NCBI GenBank assembly: GCA_003506895.1
Contig: DNXO01000132.1
Span: 48,862-112,861, forward strand
Length of the DNA: 64,000 bases
Direction: 5' to 3'
Source: Acetobacteraceae bacterium
Lineage (GTDB): Bacteria > Pseudomonadota > Alphaproteobacteria > Acetobacterales > Acetobacteraceae
The first letter of the stretch is position 1. Every line of letters begins with the position of its first letter. The translations under genes and the position numbers were made by a program. Under the pieces are notes generated by a model. The model ran no database searches and had not been told where the DNA came from. It saw only the letters and a program-made list of their open reading frames with translations. Shown here piece by piece: positions 25,125 through 33,838 of the stretch.

Positions 25125-26315
25125 TCAGCCTTCCAGCGCGGCCACGCCGGGCAAGGTCTTGCCTTCCAGCCACTCCAGGAACGCACCACCGGCCGAGGAC
25201 ACATAACTGAGCTTGTCGATCACACCGGCGTGACGCAGCGCGGACACCGTGTCGCCGCCGCCAGCGACACTGCGCAATCCGGCCTTCTGGGTGGCGTCAG
25301 CCACGGCATGTGCCAGCGCCACGGTGGACGCATCGAACGGCGGCGTTTCGAAGGCGCCCAGCGGGCCGTTCCACACCAGCGTCTTCAGCGACGGAAGCTG
25401 GGCGATCAGCGCGCCGACCGAGGCCGGCCCGACGTCCAGGATCATCGTATCCGCGGGAACGGCGTTCACCGAGACGGTTTCGGTCGGCGGGTTCGCCTTG
25501 AACTCCCGCGCCACCACGGCATCTGTCGGCAGCACAATCTGGCAGCCGGCGGCTTTCGCCTTGGCCAGGATGTCCAGCGCCGTGGGGTGCATTTCGGCTT
25601 CCTGCAAGGACTTGCCGACACCAACGCCTTGCGCGGCCAGGAAGGTGTTCGCCATCGCGCCGCCGATCACCAGCACATCGACCTTGCCCACCAAATTGCC
25701 GAGGAGCTCCAGCTTGGTGGACACTTTCGACCCGCCGACGATCGCCGCGACCGGACGAACCGGGTTACCGAGCGCGGCGTCCAGCGCTTCAAGTTCGGCT
25801 TGCATCAGGCGGCCGGCGAAGGACGGCAGCAGATGCGCCACCCCTTCCGTGCTGGCATGGGCGCGATGGGCGGCGGAGAACGCGTCGTTGACGAAAATAT
25901 CCGCCAGTTTAGCCAGAGCGGCGGCAAAGGCGGGGTCGTTCTTTTCCTCGCCTGCGTGGAAGCGGGTGTTTTCCAATACCAGGACGTCGCCGGGGGACAG
26001 CAGTTCGACAGCCTGTTCGGCGGCGACGCCGATGCAATCCTCCACGAAGCGGACATGCTTGCCCAGCACCTCACCCAACGCCGCGGCCATGGGTGCGAGC
26101 GACATCTCCGGCACCCGCTTGCCCTTAGGGCGGTCGAAATGGCTGCAAACGATGACCTTGGCGCCCTTTGCCGACAGTTCCTGGATCGTGGGGGAAAGAC
26201 GCTCGATGCGGGTGATGTCGGAAATCTTGCCGTCGCGCACCGGAACATTCAGGTCGGCGCGCAGCAGGACGCGCTTGCCGGCGACGTCCAGGTTGTCGAG
26301 TGTGCGGAAAGGCAT
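25125..26315 (-). CDS. pgk: Phosphoglycerate kinase
   Basis: This enzyme carries out the ATP-forming step 1,3-bisphosphoglycerate + ADP in glycolysis and its reverse in gluconeogenesis. The 396 aa include the N-terminal signature KRVLLRADLNVPVRDGKISD, substrate-binding SHFDRPKGKR, LENTRFHAGEEKNDPAF, the hinge and VAAIVGGSKVSTKLELL, and the nucleotide loop SVAGGGDTVSALRHAG. It follows gap on the minus strand, but a decayed toxin-antitoxin locus in the opposite direction separates them. The length is normal and complete. Confidence 0.97.
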   Translation of the reverse strand: MPFRTLDNLDVAGKRVLLRADLNVPVRDGKISDITRIERLSPTIQELSAKGAKVIVCSHFDRPKGKRVPEMSLAPMAAALGEVLGKHVRFVEDCIGVAAEQAVELLSPGDVLVLENTRFHAGEEKNDPAFAAALAKLADIFVNDAFSAAHRAHASTEGVAHLLPSFAGRLMQAELEALDAALGNPVRPVAAIVGGSKVSTKLELLGNLVGKVDVLVIGGAMANTFLAAQGVGVGKSLQEAEMHPTALDILAKAKAAGCQIVLPTDAVVAREFKANPPTETVSVNAVPADTMILDVGPASVGALIAQLPSLKTLVWNGPLGAFETPPFDASTVALAHAVADATQKAGLRSVAGGGDTVSALRHAGVIDKLSYVSSAGGAFLEWLEGKTLPGVAALEG

Positions 26316-26476
26316 GTCTTGGTCCTCGATCTTGGGTGGCGCCTTTTACAGGGTGACGAACGCGGGCGCTATCCGGGGCGCTGTCGATCCGCTGGGTGTG
26401 GCCGCCCGGCGCATGGGAAGACTGCTTTCGCGCCTTTCGGCTCTCGTGTTAGATTTGCCACGCCGCGGAGGATGAC

Positions 26477-26937
26477 ATGTCGGCGGTGCGGATCAACGAT
26501 CCGGTCCTCGTTCGCTTTCGTCAGGCGGTTGGCGAGGCATATGGCAGCAAACTTGAACGTGTGACGCTATTCGGTTCACGCGCGAAGCGACGAGAAGATT
26601 TGAGCGACGCGCGCCAGATCGCCGAGATCAAGCACGCCAAAGTAGCCGCGCGGTCTGCCTGTTATGCCGCCTTTCACGCCGCAGAGGCCCTTATCTTTGA
26701 GAGAACCGGCAAAGCCGTAAAGACTCATCGAGGTGTGCGGATCGAGTTTGCGCGTCTGACGAAAGATGACCACGCACGTCCGAAGCTGTGGCCGGATTTC
26801 TGGCGCAACCCTATCCATACAAAGAGCTCAGCGACGACGGTACCGATCCCGGTAAGACGATAAGCATTGCCTACGCTGACGCAGCGATCGCTTCGGCCGG
26901 GGATTTTGTTCGATGGGTTGAACTCGCCTTGGCCTGA
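26477..26937 (+). pseudogene. Collapsed MNT-HEPN toxin-antitoxin pair
   Basis: The first 38 codons are the start of a minimal nucleotidyltransferase antitoxin (LERVTLFGSRAKRRED). The frame then jumps, at an apparent deletion, into a HEPN toxin (ARSACYAAFHAAEALIFERT, KTHRGVRIEFARLTKDD). Near 26780 a frameshift moves the remaining HEPN sequence (AGFLAQPYPYKELSDDGTDP to WVELALA) into another frame, with a stop at 26935. The MNT catalytic DSDxD is gone, and the HEPN R-x4-6-H arginine position holds Ser. Transcribed opposite to the glycolytic genes on both sides. Confidence 0.8.
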
Positions 26938-26997
26938 CCGAATGGCAAGGCGAAAGACGGGCCATCCATCCGGACAGCCCGTCAAGCAAATCGCCGG

Positions 26998-28011
26998 TTA
27001 GAGCGAGCCGAACAGCGCAGCCGTATCCGACATACGATTGGAGAAGCCCCACTCGTTGTCATACCAGCCCATCACGCGCGCCATCGCCCCATCGACCACC
27101 GCCGTCTGGGTGGAGTCGAACGTGCACGAAGCCGGGTTGTGGTTGAAGTCGATGCTGACCAGCGGCGCCTTGTTGTAATCCAGGATCCCGGCCAGTTCGC
27201 CCTTCGCGGCGTCCTGCATCGCGGCGTTGATCTCTTCCTTGGTGGCCTGCTTCGACAGGTTCACATCCAACGACACCAGCGACACGTTCGGCGTCGGGAT
27301 ACGGATCGCCGTGCCGTCCAGCTTGCCCTTCAGCTCCGGCAGCACCAGGCCAACCGCCTTCGCCGCGCCGGTCGAGGTCGGGATCGCCGACACCGCCGCC
27401 GCGCGGGCGCGATGCAGGTCCTTGTGCAGCGTGTCCACGGTGTTCTGGTCGCCGGTGTAGGCGTGGATGGTCACCATGTAGCCACGCAGGATGCCGAACT
27501 TCTCGTGCAGCACCTTCGCCATCGGCGCCAGGCAGTTCGTGGTGCACGACGCGTTAGAGATCACCGTCATGTCCTTGGTGATCGTCTTGTGGTTCACGCC
27601 GTAAACGATCGTCGCATCGACCTCATCGGCCGGGGCGGAGATCAGAACCTTGCGCGCGCCGGCCGTCAGCAGCGCCGAGGCCTTGGACTTGCTGGCGAAA
27701 ATGCCGGTGCATTCCAGCGCCACATCGACACCCTGATACGGCACCTTGGTCGGGTCGCGTTCGGCCGAAACCTTCAGCGGGCCGTACACCTTGCCGTTGT
27801 GGCGGATGGTGATGGTATCGCCGGACACCTCGATCTGGCCAGGGAAGCGGCCATGAACGCTGTCGTATGCGAACAAATGAGCGTTCGCCTCGACGCTGCC
27901 CAGGTCGTTGATGGCAACGGGGACAACGTCATCCCGGCCGCTCTCGACAATGGCGCGCAACACCAGGCGCCCAATCCGTCCAAAACCATTGATCGCGACC
28001 TTAACGGCCAT
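26998..28011 (-). CDS. gap: Glyceraldehyde-3-phosphate dehydrogenase, type I
   Basis: This enzyme oxidises glyceraldehyde 3-phosphate to 1,3-bisphosphoglycerate with NAD(P). The 337 aa begin with the nucleotide-binding motif MAVKVAINGFGRIGRLVLRA. The active-site segment SNASCTTNCLAP carries the catalytic Cys, with its His partner in the following domain, and the end WYDNEWGFSNRMSDT is typical. AAAGGAAG precedes the ATG at good spacing. It lies 113 bp downstream of tkt and about 0.7 kb before pgk, the usual order for alphaproteobacterial carbon metabolism clusters. Cofactor preference is not clear from sequence. Confidence 0.97.
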   Translation of the reverse strand: MAVKVAINGFGRIGRLVLRAIVESGRDDVVPVAINDLGSVEANAHLFAYDSVHGRFPGQIEVSGDTITIRHNGKVYGPLKVSAERDPTKVPYQGVDVALECTGIFASKSKASALLTAGARKVLISAPADEVDATIVYGVNHKTITKDMTVISNASCTTNCLAPMAKVLHEKFGILRGYMVTIHAYTGDQNTVDTLHKDLHRARAAAVSAIPTSTGAAKAVGLVLPELKGKLDGTAIRIPTPNVSLVSLDVNLSKQATKEEINAAMQDAAKGELAGILDYNKAPLVSIDFNHNPASCTFDSTQTAVVDGAMARVMGWYDNEWGFSNRMSDTAALFGSL

Positions 28012-28124
28012 GACTTGCTTCCTTTCCGCTACTAACCGGTATCATTCACCCTCCGTTTAACGCCACAGTCGTTGAGATAAATCAACGGTGGCGCGGTGCG
28101 GATTACGCGAGATTGACGTGGGTT

Positions 28125-30161
28125 CTATCCAAGGCGGCGGGTTACCGCCGCTACCACCGCCTCGGGCGTGATCCCGAAATACGTGTACAGGTCCTCGTAA
28201 TTCGCCGACGCGCCAAACCCCGTCATGCCGATAAACGTCCCGTCCGGACCCAGCCACTGCTCCCACCCGAAGCCGCCGGCCGCCTCGATCCCGACTCGCG
28301 GCGCGCCGCCCAGCACCTGGGCTCGGTAGGCTTCCTCCTGCTGGGCGAACAGTTCCCAGCAGGGCAGCGACACCACGGCCACCGCGATATTGTCGCCGGC
28401 CAGCTTTTCCCTGGCGGCCATGGCGATCGGCACCTCGGAGCCGGTGGCGATGATCGTGGCCTGACGCGGACCGTCGGCCTCCGCCAGCACATACCCGCCC
28501 CGCGCGCTGCGATTCTCGGAGCTATCGGTGCGGCATGCCGGCAGCGCCTGTCGCGACAGTACCAGCAGACTCGGGCCGTCCGTCCGCCGGACCGCCAGTT
28601 CCCAGCATTCCGCCGTTTCCATCGTATCGGCGGGACGGAATACATGCAGATTGGGCATGGCGCGCAGGCTGGCCAGGTGCTCGACCGGCTGGTGGGTGGG
28701 ACCATCCTCGCCCAGGCCGATGGAGTCATGGGTCAGCACATAGATCACCCTCTGGCGCATGATCGCGGACATCCGCAACGCCGGGCGCAGGTAGTCACTG
28801 AACACGAAAAAGGTGCCGATGTAGGGGATGATCCCGCCATGCAGCGCCATGCCGTTGGCCGCCGCGGCCATGCCATGTTCGCGGATGCCGAAATGGATAT
28901 AGCGGCCACCGTAGTTGCCCGCGGAGATCGGGCCCATGCCCTTGACCAGCGTCAGGTTGGAGCCCGTGAGGTCCGCCGATCCACCGATCAACTCCGGCGT
29001 CGCCGGAACCAACGCCTCCAGACACCGTTGGCTCGATGCCCGGCTGGCGAGCTTCGGCCGGTCATCGCCGATCTGTAGCTTCAGTTCGGTCACGACCTCG
29101 TGCCAGTTGTCCGGCAGGCGTCCGGCCATCACCCGTTCGAACTCGGCGCGCTGATTATGGCGGGCGAGGCGCTTCAACCACGAGCGGCGCGCAGCGGCGC
29201 CGCGCCCGCCAACGGCCTGCCAACGCTCTTTCAGGTCTTCAGGCACAGTGAATGGCGGTTCGTGCCAGCCCATCAGTTTCTTCGCGCCCACGGCCTCGTT
29301 CGGCCCCAAGGGCGCGCCGTGAACGGCGTTGGTGCCAGCCTTGGTCGGCGCCCCCAGCCCGATGATGGTCCGGCACGCGATCAGCGTGGGCTTCTTGGAG
29401 CGCACCGCGAACGACAAAGCCCCGTTGATCTGCGCCGGATCATGGCCGTCAACCCGCTTCGTCGCCCAGCCATAAGCGGCAAACCGCTTGAGCACGTCGC
29501 CGGAATACGACAGCGCCGTATCGCCGTCGATCGAGACGTGATTGTCGTCATACATGACCACCAGCTTCGACAACGCCAGATGGCCGGCCAACGCCGCCGC
29601 CTCGTGGCTGATACCTTCCATCAGGTCGCCGTCCGAACAGATCACCCAGGTTCGGTGATCGACCAGTGACTTGCCAAAACGGGCGGCCATGTTGCGTTCG
29701 GCGATGGCCATACCGACAGCGGTGGCGAGGCCCTGCCCCAGCGGGCCGGTCGTGGTCTCGATCGCGGGGTGCTCGCCGAATTCCGGATGTCCGGCGGCCG
29801 GCGAGTGCAACTGACGGAAATCGCGGATGTCGTCGATCGACATCCCCTCGTGCCCGGTCAGATGGATCAGCGCATACAGCAACATGGAGCCATGACCGGC
29901 GGACAGCACGAACCGGTCGCGGTCGGGCCAATGCGGGTCGGCGGCATCGAACTTATGGAACCGGGTCCACAGTGCCGTGGCGACGTCTGCCATGCCCATC
30001 GGCAGGCCGGGGTGCCCCGACTTCGATTGTTCCGTGGCATCGATCGCCAGTGCGCGGATCGCGTCGGCCATACGGCGCGCGAGCGTCATGGGACGCGCCA
30101 GGATTTCAGCCTGACGGGCCAGGGCGGGATTATCGGACGACAACTCGGCGACAGCGGCCAT
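28125..30161 (-). CDS. tkt: Transketolase
   Basis: This thiamine-diphosphate enzyme of the pentose phosphate pathway transfers two-carbon units between sugar phosphates. The protein is 678 aa from the ATG at 30161, which follows AAGGAG with 6-nt spacing; the longer frame to 30209 has no such site. Motifs are DATEQSKSGHPGLPMGMAD, the TPP site GDGDLMEGISHEAAAL...YDDNHVSIDG, and FGIREHGMAAAANGMALHGG with the catalytic Glu. It heads the tkt-gap-pgk group. It is unrelated in detail to the AceE-type protein at 13551. Confidence 0.97.
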   Translation of the reverse strand: MAAVAELSSDNPALARQAEILARPMTLARRMADAIRALAIDATEQSKSGHPGLPMGMADVATALWTRFHKFDAADPHWPDRDRFVLSAGHGSMLLYALIHLTGHEGMSIDDIRDFRQLHSPAAGHPEFGEHPAIETTTGPLGQGLATAVGMAIAERNMAARFGKSLVDHRTWVICSDGDLMEGISHEAAALAGHLALSKLVVMYDDNHVSIDGDTALSYSGDVLKRFAAYGWATKRVDGHDPAQINGALSFAVRSKKPTLIACRTIIGLGAPTKAGTNAVHGAPLGPNEAVGAKKLMGWHEPPFTVPEDLKERWQAVGGRGAAARRSWLKRLARHNQRAEFERVMAGRLPDNWHEVVTELKLQIGDDRPKLASRASSQRCLEALVPATPELIGGSADLTGSNLTLVKGMGPISAGNYGGRYIHFGIREHGMAAAANGMALHGGIIPYIGTFFVFSDYLRPALRMSAIMRQRVIYVLTHDSIGLGEDGPTHQPVEHLASLRAMPNLHVFRPADTMETAECWELAVRRTDGPSLLVLSRQALPACRTDSSENRSARGGYVLAEADGPRQATIIATGSEVPIAMAAREKLAGDNIAVAVVSLPCWELFAQQEEAYRAQVLGGAPRVGIEAAGGFGWEQWLGPDGTFIGMTGFGASANYEDLYTYFGITPEAVVAAVTRRLG

Positions 30162-30446
30162 GTAGACTCCTTGGACCGGCGCTATAAGCGGCGGGGGGTA
30201 TGGCGACAACCCCAGATGGATATATGAGGGCGTGCGGCAGGACCGGCGCTGCGCTGGGTGGGTTGCCCAGGCGGGGTCACCCTGGGCGCCACACCGCCAG
30301 GGGGCTTATCGTTCGCGACCTCGGCCTTAAATGGATCCAGATGCGCCCCCTCGCCGTCCCCGGGTGTCCGTCGCCATCGAACTGTGCCGAACCCTGGGAT
30401 GGCTTGCGGAAAGCGTCTATCGCGAAGCCGCAATGGGGGCGCCGCT
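30162..30446. other. Intergenic stretch without a recognisable gene
   Basis: Short ORFs cross this stretch on both strands, but none has a plausible start, a ribosome binding site or a recognisable family motif. It contains the tkt promoter on its left side. The right side runs into a broken HDAC-like gene and may be eroded upstream sequence of that gene. Confidence 0.4.
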
Positions 30447-30865
30447 CACAATTTCCCGCTGCCGGCCGGGCGTAACGGCTCCGAGTTCGCCTGGGTGATG
30501 CAACAGGCGGTGGTGCCGATCATCGAGACCCGCTGGCCAAACTGTCCTTGTCCAACAACGTCCATCGTTCGGCGGCGCAAGCGCTGATGGACCGCACGCG
30601 GTGTCTGGTCGTATTGGGCGGCGGCGGCTACAATCCCTGGACTGTCGGCCGCTGCTGGGCCTTGATCTGGGGCACCTTGAACAACCACGCCATCCCTGAA
30701 ACCCTGCCGCCGGAGGCCGAGGCCGGGCTGCGGGTCCTAAGCCTGGACCGGGCGATCGGGCGCGATCCGCCGGGGCATTGGTTTACCACCCTGCTCGACC
30801 AGCCCCGCCCGGGCCCGGTACGCGACGAAATCCGGCAACTCACCAAGGAAGTCCTGTCTCGATGA
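30447..30865 (+). pseudogene. Broken histone-deacetylase/AcuC-like gene (C-terminal part only)
   Basis: A first segment, FPLPAGRNGSEFAWVMQQAV then VPIIETRWPN, and a second in another frame, VVLGGGGYNPWTVGRCWALI then PPGHWFTTLLDQ, match consecutive parts of class I-type deacetylase proteins (HDAC/acetoin utilisation family). The residues that should join them, with a metal-binding Asp, are missing, and so is the whole N-terminal half with the catalytic His pair. The 3' end overlaps the DUF192 start (ATGA), which shows the two genes once formed an operon. Confidence 0.75.
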
Positions 30866-31341
30866 AACGGCGTTATCTGCTGGCGTTCGCTGCCCTGCTG
30901 CCCTTCCCGGCCTTGGCCCAGGCGCCCGAACCAACCGGCCCTCAGCCGGAATTGCCCAGGGAAAAGCTCGTGATCGTCGGTCACGGCGGGTCGGAACACG
31001 TCTTCAACGTAGAAATGGCCGTAAAGCCGGAGCAGCAGGTCACCGGCGAGATGTTCCGCACCAGCGTGCCGGAAGATGGCGGCATGCTGTTCGACTGGGG
31101 CTTCCCCCGCGAGTCGCAGATGTGGATGCGCAACACGCTGGTGTCACTGGACATGGTGTTCATCAACGCCGACGGCACGATCCGCTCCATCGCCGAGAAC
31201 ACCACGCCGCGCAGTCTGGCCGTGATCGAAAGCCGGGGCCCGGTGCGCGCAACGCTGGAACTGGCGGCGGGCACGACGGCGAAGCTGGATATCCGGGTGG
31301 GCGACACGGTTAAGCAGAAGCTTTTCGGCAACGCGCCGTAG
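30862..31341 (+). CDS. DUF192 secreted protein
   Basis: This is an exported small protein of 159 aa with a clear signal peptide (MKRRYLLAFAALLPFPALAQ, cleavage after ALA-Q) and the DUF192 core MLFDWGFPRESQMWMRNTLVSLDMVFI. The function of the family is unknown. The start overlaps the stop of the decayed HDAC gene, so expression may still rely on translation of that remnant. A hairpin with arms GGTGAC (31352) and GTCACC (31381) follows the stop and may end the transcript. Confidence 0.88.
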   Translation: MKRRYLLAFAALLPFPALAQAPEPTGPQPELPREKLVIVGHGGSEHVFNVEMAVKPEQQVTGEMFRTSVPEDGGMLFDWGFPRESQMWMRNTLVSLDMVFINADGTIRSIAENTTPRSLAVIESRGPVRATLELAAGTTAKLDIRVGDTVKQKLFGNAP

Positions 31342-31442
31342 CGCGTCGATGGGTGACGTAGGGGTTCTGCACCGAATCCCGTCACCACCCACGATTGCTC
31401 CTTGCATCGGAACGCCGCCGCCCATAGGGTCCGGCCGATTGT

Positions 31443-31519
31443 CGGGGTGTGGCGCAGCCTGGTAGCGCGCCTGTTTTGGGTACAGGAGGTCGTGGGTTCG
31501 AGTCCCGCCGCCCCGACCA
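31443..31519 (+). tRNA. tRNA-Pro (anticodon UGG)
   Basis: A 77-nt cloverleaf with encoded CCA. The acceptor stem is CGGGGTG/CGCCCCG with discriminator A. The anticodon stem is CCTGT/ACAGG with loop TTTGGGT, placing TGG at positions 34-36. The T-arm contains GGTTCGAGTCC. No integrase or attachment repeat follows at its 3' end; the next gene starts 19 bp later. Confidence 0.95.
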
Positions 31520-31538
31520 CTGAATCGGAGAGACTTCC

Positions 31539-31844
31539 ATGCGTGCCCGCATTTTCCAGCCACCAAAGACCGCGATGCAGTCCGGTTGGGCCAAGACCCA
31601 TGTTTGGGTGGTGGAATTCGTGAATGCCCACGCCCGCACGGCCGACCCGCTGATGGGCTGGACCGGCGGCGGCGACACCCAGACCCAGGTGAAGCTGACG
31701 TTCGACACGCAGGAAGAAGCGATTGCCTATGCCCAGCGCAATGGCATCGAATACGACCTGGAAATCCCGCAGGCCCGTCGCGTGAAGCCCAAGGCCTACG
31801 CCGATAACTTCAAGTACGGCCGCGTCGAAAACTGGACGCATTGA
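31539..31844 (+). CDS. NDUFS4-like accessory subunit of complex I (ETC complex I subunit)
   Basis: This 101-aa protein matches the NDUFS4/18-kDa accessory subunit family, seen in mitochondria and alphaproteobacteria: MRARIFQPPKTAMQSGWAKT, LMGWTGGGDTQTQVKLTFDT, EEAIAYAQRNGIEYDL, and the final YADNFKYGRVENWTH. It stabilises NADH:quinone oxidoreductase on the cytoplasmic side. The gene follows tRNA-Pro and precedes thrB, away from any nuo operon. It is strong evidence for the alphaproteobacterial origin of the window. Confidence 0.92.
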   Translation: MRARIFQPPKTAMQSGWAKTHVWVVEFVNAHARTADPLMGWTGGGDTQTQVKLTFDTQEEAIAYAQRNGIEYDLEIPQARRVKPKAYADNFKYGRVENWTH

Positions 31845-31857
31845 TCGGCCTGTCCTG

Positions 31858-32817
31858 ATGGCCGTCTATACCGACGTTACAGATGAGGCACTGGCGGCCT
31901 TCCTGAGCGACTACGACATCGGCACGATGGTGGCGTTTCGCGGCATCGCCGAGGGCGTTGAGAACTCCAACTTCTCGCTGCGCACCACCGGTGGCGACTT
32001 CATCCTGACGCTGTATGAAAAGCGCGTCGATCCCAACGATCTGCCCTGGTTCCTGGGCCTGATGGAGCATCTGGCGCAGCGCGGCCTGGTGTGCCCGCAG
32101 CCGGTGCGCGGGCGTGATGGATCGGCGTTGCGGCATCTGTCCGGCAAACATGCGGCCATCACCACCTTCCTTCCTGGCGTTTGGCCGCGCCGGGTCAGGC
32201 AGTCGCACTGCGGTCCGGTCGGCGTCGCCCTGGCACGACTGCATCTGGCAGGTGCCGACTACACCCCGACTCGCGCCAACGCGCTCGGGCCGGCGAGTTG
32301 GATGCCCTTGCTGGATAAGTGCCGGACCCAGGCGGATGCGGTGCAGCCCGGGCTGGTCAGGCAACTCGATGACGCGCTGACCTCGATCCTGGCGCGCTGG
32401 CCCACCGGTCTGCCGACCGGCCATATCCATGCCGACCTGTTTCCCGACAACGTGTTCTTCCTGGAAGATACCCTTTCCGGCCTGATCGACTTCTATTTCG
32501 CCTCGACCGACCTGCTGGCCTACGACATCGCGATCTGCCTGAACGCATGGTGTTTTGAGGCCGACTTCTCGTTCAATGTGACGAAAAGCCGAGCTTTGCT
32601 GGCGGGGTATCAGTCGGCGCGGGTGTTGTCGGTGGAGGAACAGGCGGCATTGCCGGTGCTGTGCCAAGGAGCCGCGGTCCGCTTTCTGCTCACCCGGCTT
32701 TATGACTGGTTGAACACACCCGCGGGCGCGCTGGTGACCCGAAAGGATCCGCTGGAATACCTCCGCCGGTTGCGTTTCCACATGTCTGCCACCGATGGAC
32801 GCGCCTATGGCCTATAA
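31858..32817 (+). CDS. thrB: Homoserine kinase (ThrB, aminoglycoside-phosphotransferase fold)
   Basis: This enzyme phosphorylates homoserine in threonine synthesis. The 319-aa protein belongs to the APH-fold type found in alphaproteobacteria, not the GHMP type of E. coli. Motifs are GIAEGVENSNFSLRTTGGDFILTLYEKR (nucleotide pocket), the catalytic HADLFPDNVFF and the metal-binding LIDFYFASTDLLAYD. It lies 13 bp after the NDUFS4-like gene and overlaps the RNase HI gene, a neighbourhood (thrB-rnhA) conserved in this class. Confidence 0.93.
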   Translation: MAVYTDVTDEALAAFLSDYDIGTMVAFRGIAEGVENSNFSLRTTGGDFILTLYEKRVDPNDLPWFLGLMEHLAQRGLVCPQPVRGRDGSALRHLSGKHAAITTFLPGVWPRRVRQSHCGPVGVALARLHLAGADYTPTRANALGPASWMPLLDKCRTQADAVQPGLVRQLDDALTSILARWPTGLPTGHIHADLFPDNVFFLEDTLSGLIDFYFASTDLLAYDIAICLNAWCFEADFSFNVTKSRALLAGYQSARVLSVEEQAALPVLCQGAAVRFLLTRLYDWLNTPAGALVTRKDPLEYLRRLRFHMSATDGRAYGL

Positions 32818-33301
32818 CGATATCGTCGTCTCGCTGCCGCCTGATCCCGACAAGGTTGTGAATGTGTGGACCGATGGCGGTTGCAAGCCGAACCCCGGCC
32901 CTGGCGGCTGGGCGGCGATCCTGACCTTCCGCGACGTGGTCAAGGAATTGACGGGCGCCGAGGCGGAGACGACCAACAACCGCATGGAAATGACCGCGGC
33001 GGCCGAGGCGCTGGAGTCGCTGAAGCGCCCGTGTCATGTGGTGATCCATACCGACAGCCAATACCTGAAGAATGGCGTCACCCGCTGGATCACCGGATGG
33101 GTTCGCAAGAACTGGCGCAGCGCCACGGGTGACGCGGTGGCGAACATCGATCTGTGGAAGCGCATCCTGGCCGCCCAGGCGATCCACCGCGTGGAATGGG
33201 AATGGGTCCGCGGCCATGACGGCAACGACATGAACGAACGTGCCGACCGACTGGCCACCGAGGCTCGGCGAGCGGCGTTTGGCGGCGATCGTGCCGGGTA
33301 G
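32795..33301 (+). CDS. rnhA: Ribonuclease HI
   Basis: This enzyme cuts RNA in RNA:DNA hybrids. All four active-site carboxylates are visible: Asp in NVWTDGGCKPNPGPGGWAA, Glu in NNRMEMTAAAEAL, Asp in VIHTDSQYLKNGV, and Asp in DMNERADRLATEA. The C-terminal W-E-W-V-R-G-H-D-G-N loop is also standard. The ATG at 32795 overlaps the thrB end by 23 bp; a second ATG at 32807 is equally possible. The length of 164-168 aa is normal. Confidence 0.95.
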   Translation: MDAPMAYNDIVVSLPPDPDKVVNVWTDGGCKPNPGPGGWAAILTFRDVVKELTGAEAETTNNRMEMTAAAEALESLKRPCHVVIHTDSQYLKNGVTRWITGWVRKNWRSATGDAVANIDLWKRILAAQAIHRVEWEWVRGHDGNDMNERADRLATEARRAAFGGDRAG

Positions 33302-33339
33302 GGCAAAGAACGAGCGACGTTAGGCCGTTAGGGCGCCGA

Positions 33340-33382
33340 CCGCCATTTGGCGGACCATAGTAACCTTGACGCCAGTTGGCGG
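33340..33382 (+). promoter_or_regulatory. Twin palindromes upstream of the xre-RES operon (likely autoregulatory operators)
   Basis: CCGCCATTTGGCGG (33340-33353) is a perfect palindrome. ACGCCAGTTGGCGG (33369-33382) is a near copy, centred 29 bp further on, about three helical turns. They lie 40-80 bp before the antitoxin start, as expected for cooperative binding by an Xre-like antitoxin. Confidence 0.65.
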
Positions 33383-33421
33383 CATCCCTATCTCGATCCC
33401 AACAGCCAAGGATTCTTTCGA

Positions 33422-33838
33422 ATGGTTGCACTCGCAGCCCCGATGGAAGCCGGCCCCGTCCCGCAAGAGGCCGACATCACCCAACAGGAAGCCGCCGCCA
33501 TGCTGCGCGCCGTCCTGACCCTGTTCGACCGCTGGCAGCTCACCGCCCCGCAGGCGCGCCGCCTTCTTGGCGAACCGTCAGAGCGAACCTTCCAGCGCTG
33601 GCGCAAAGGCGAGATCTCCACCCTGCCCCGCGACACGGTCTTCCGGCTCGGCACGCTCCTCGGCATCCATAAAGCGTTGCGTTACATGTTCAGCCAACCC
33701 GAACGCGGCTACGCCTGGATCCGCAAACCCAACGAGGCATTCGGCGGACACAGTGCGCTGGACAGGATGCTGCAAGGCGCGCCGACCAATCTTGCCGCGG
33801 TGCGGGCCTATCTGGATGCGGAGCGTGGCGGCTGGTGA
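33422..33838 (+). CDS. Xre/MbcA/ParS-type antitoxin
   Basis: This is an antitoxin of 138 aa paired with the RES toxin downstream. The N-terminal helical region (ITQQEAAAMLRAVLTLFDRW, LTAPQARRLLGEPSERTFQR) is the Xre-like HTH. The C-terminal part (LPRDTVFRLGTLLGIHKALRYMF, GYAWIRKPNEAFGGHSALDRML) is the toxin-binding DUF2384 domain. The start at 33422 follows AAGGA with 9-nt spacing; the in-frame TTG at 33347 would put the operator palindromes inside the gene. The stop overlaps the toxin's GTG start (GTGA). Confidence 0.9.
   Translation: MVALAAPMEAGPVPQEADITQQEAAAMLRAVLTLFDRWQLTAPQARRLLGEPSERTFQRWRKGEISTLPRDTVFRLGTLLGIHKALRYMFSQPERGYAWIRKPNEAFGGHSALDRMLQGAPTNLAAVRAYLDAERGGW

Noticed and set aside
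24903..26564. 553-codon plus-strand ORF over pgk
   Set aside because: It mirrors the deoxyribosyltransferase-like gene and pgk on the other strand, both with clear motifs; Arg/Gly/Gln-rich shadow.
31443..31538. tRNA-Pro as an integration site for a mobile element
   Set aside because: No integrase, no repeat of the tRNA 3' end and only housekeeping genes follow.
33347..33421. TTG-started N-terminal extension of the antitoxin
   Set aside because: It would place the operator palindromes inside the coding region; the ATG at 33422 has a good ribosome binding site.
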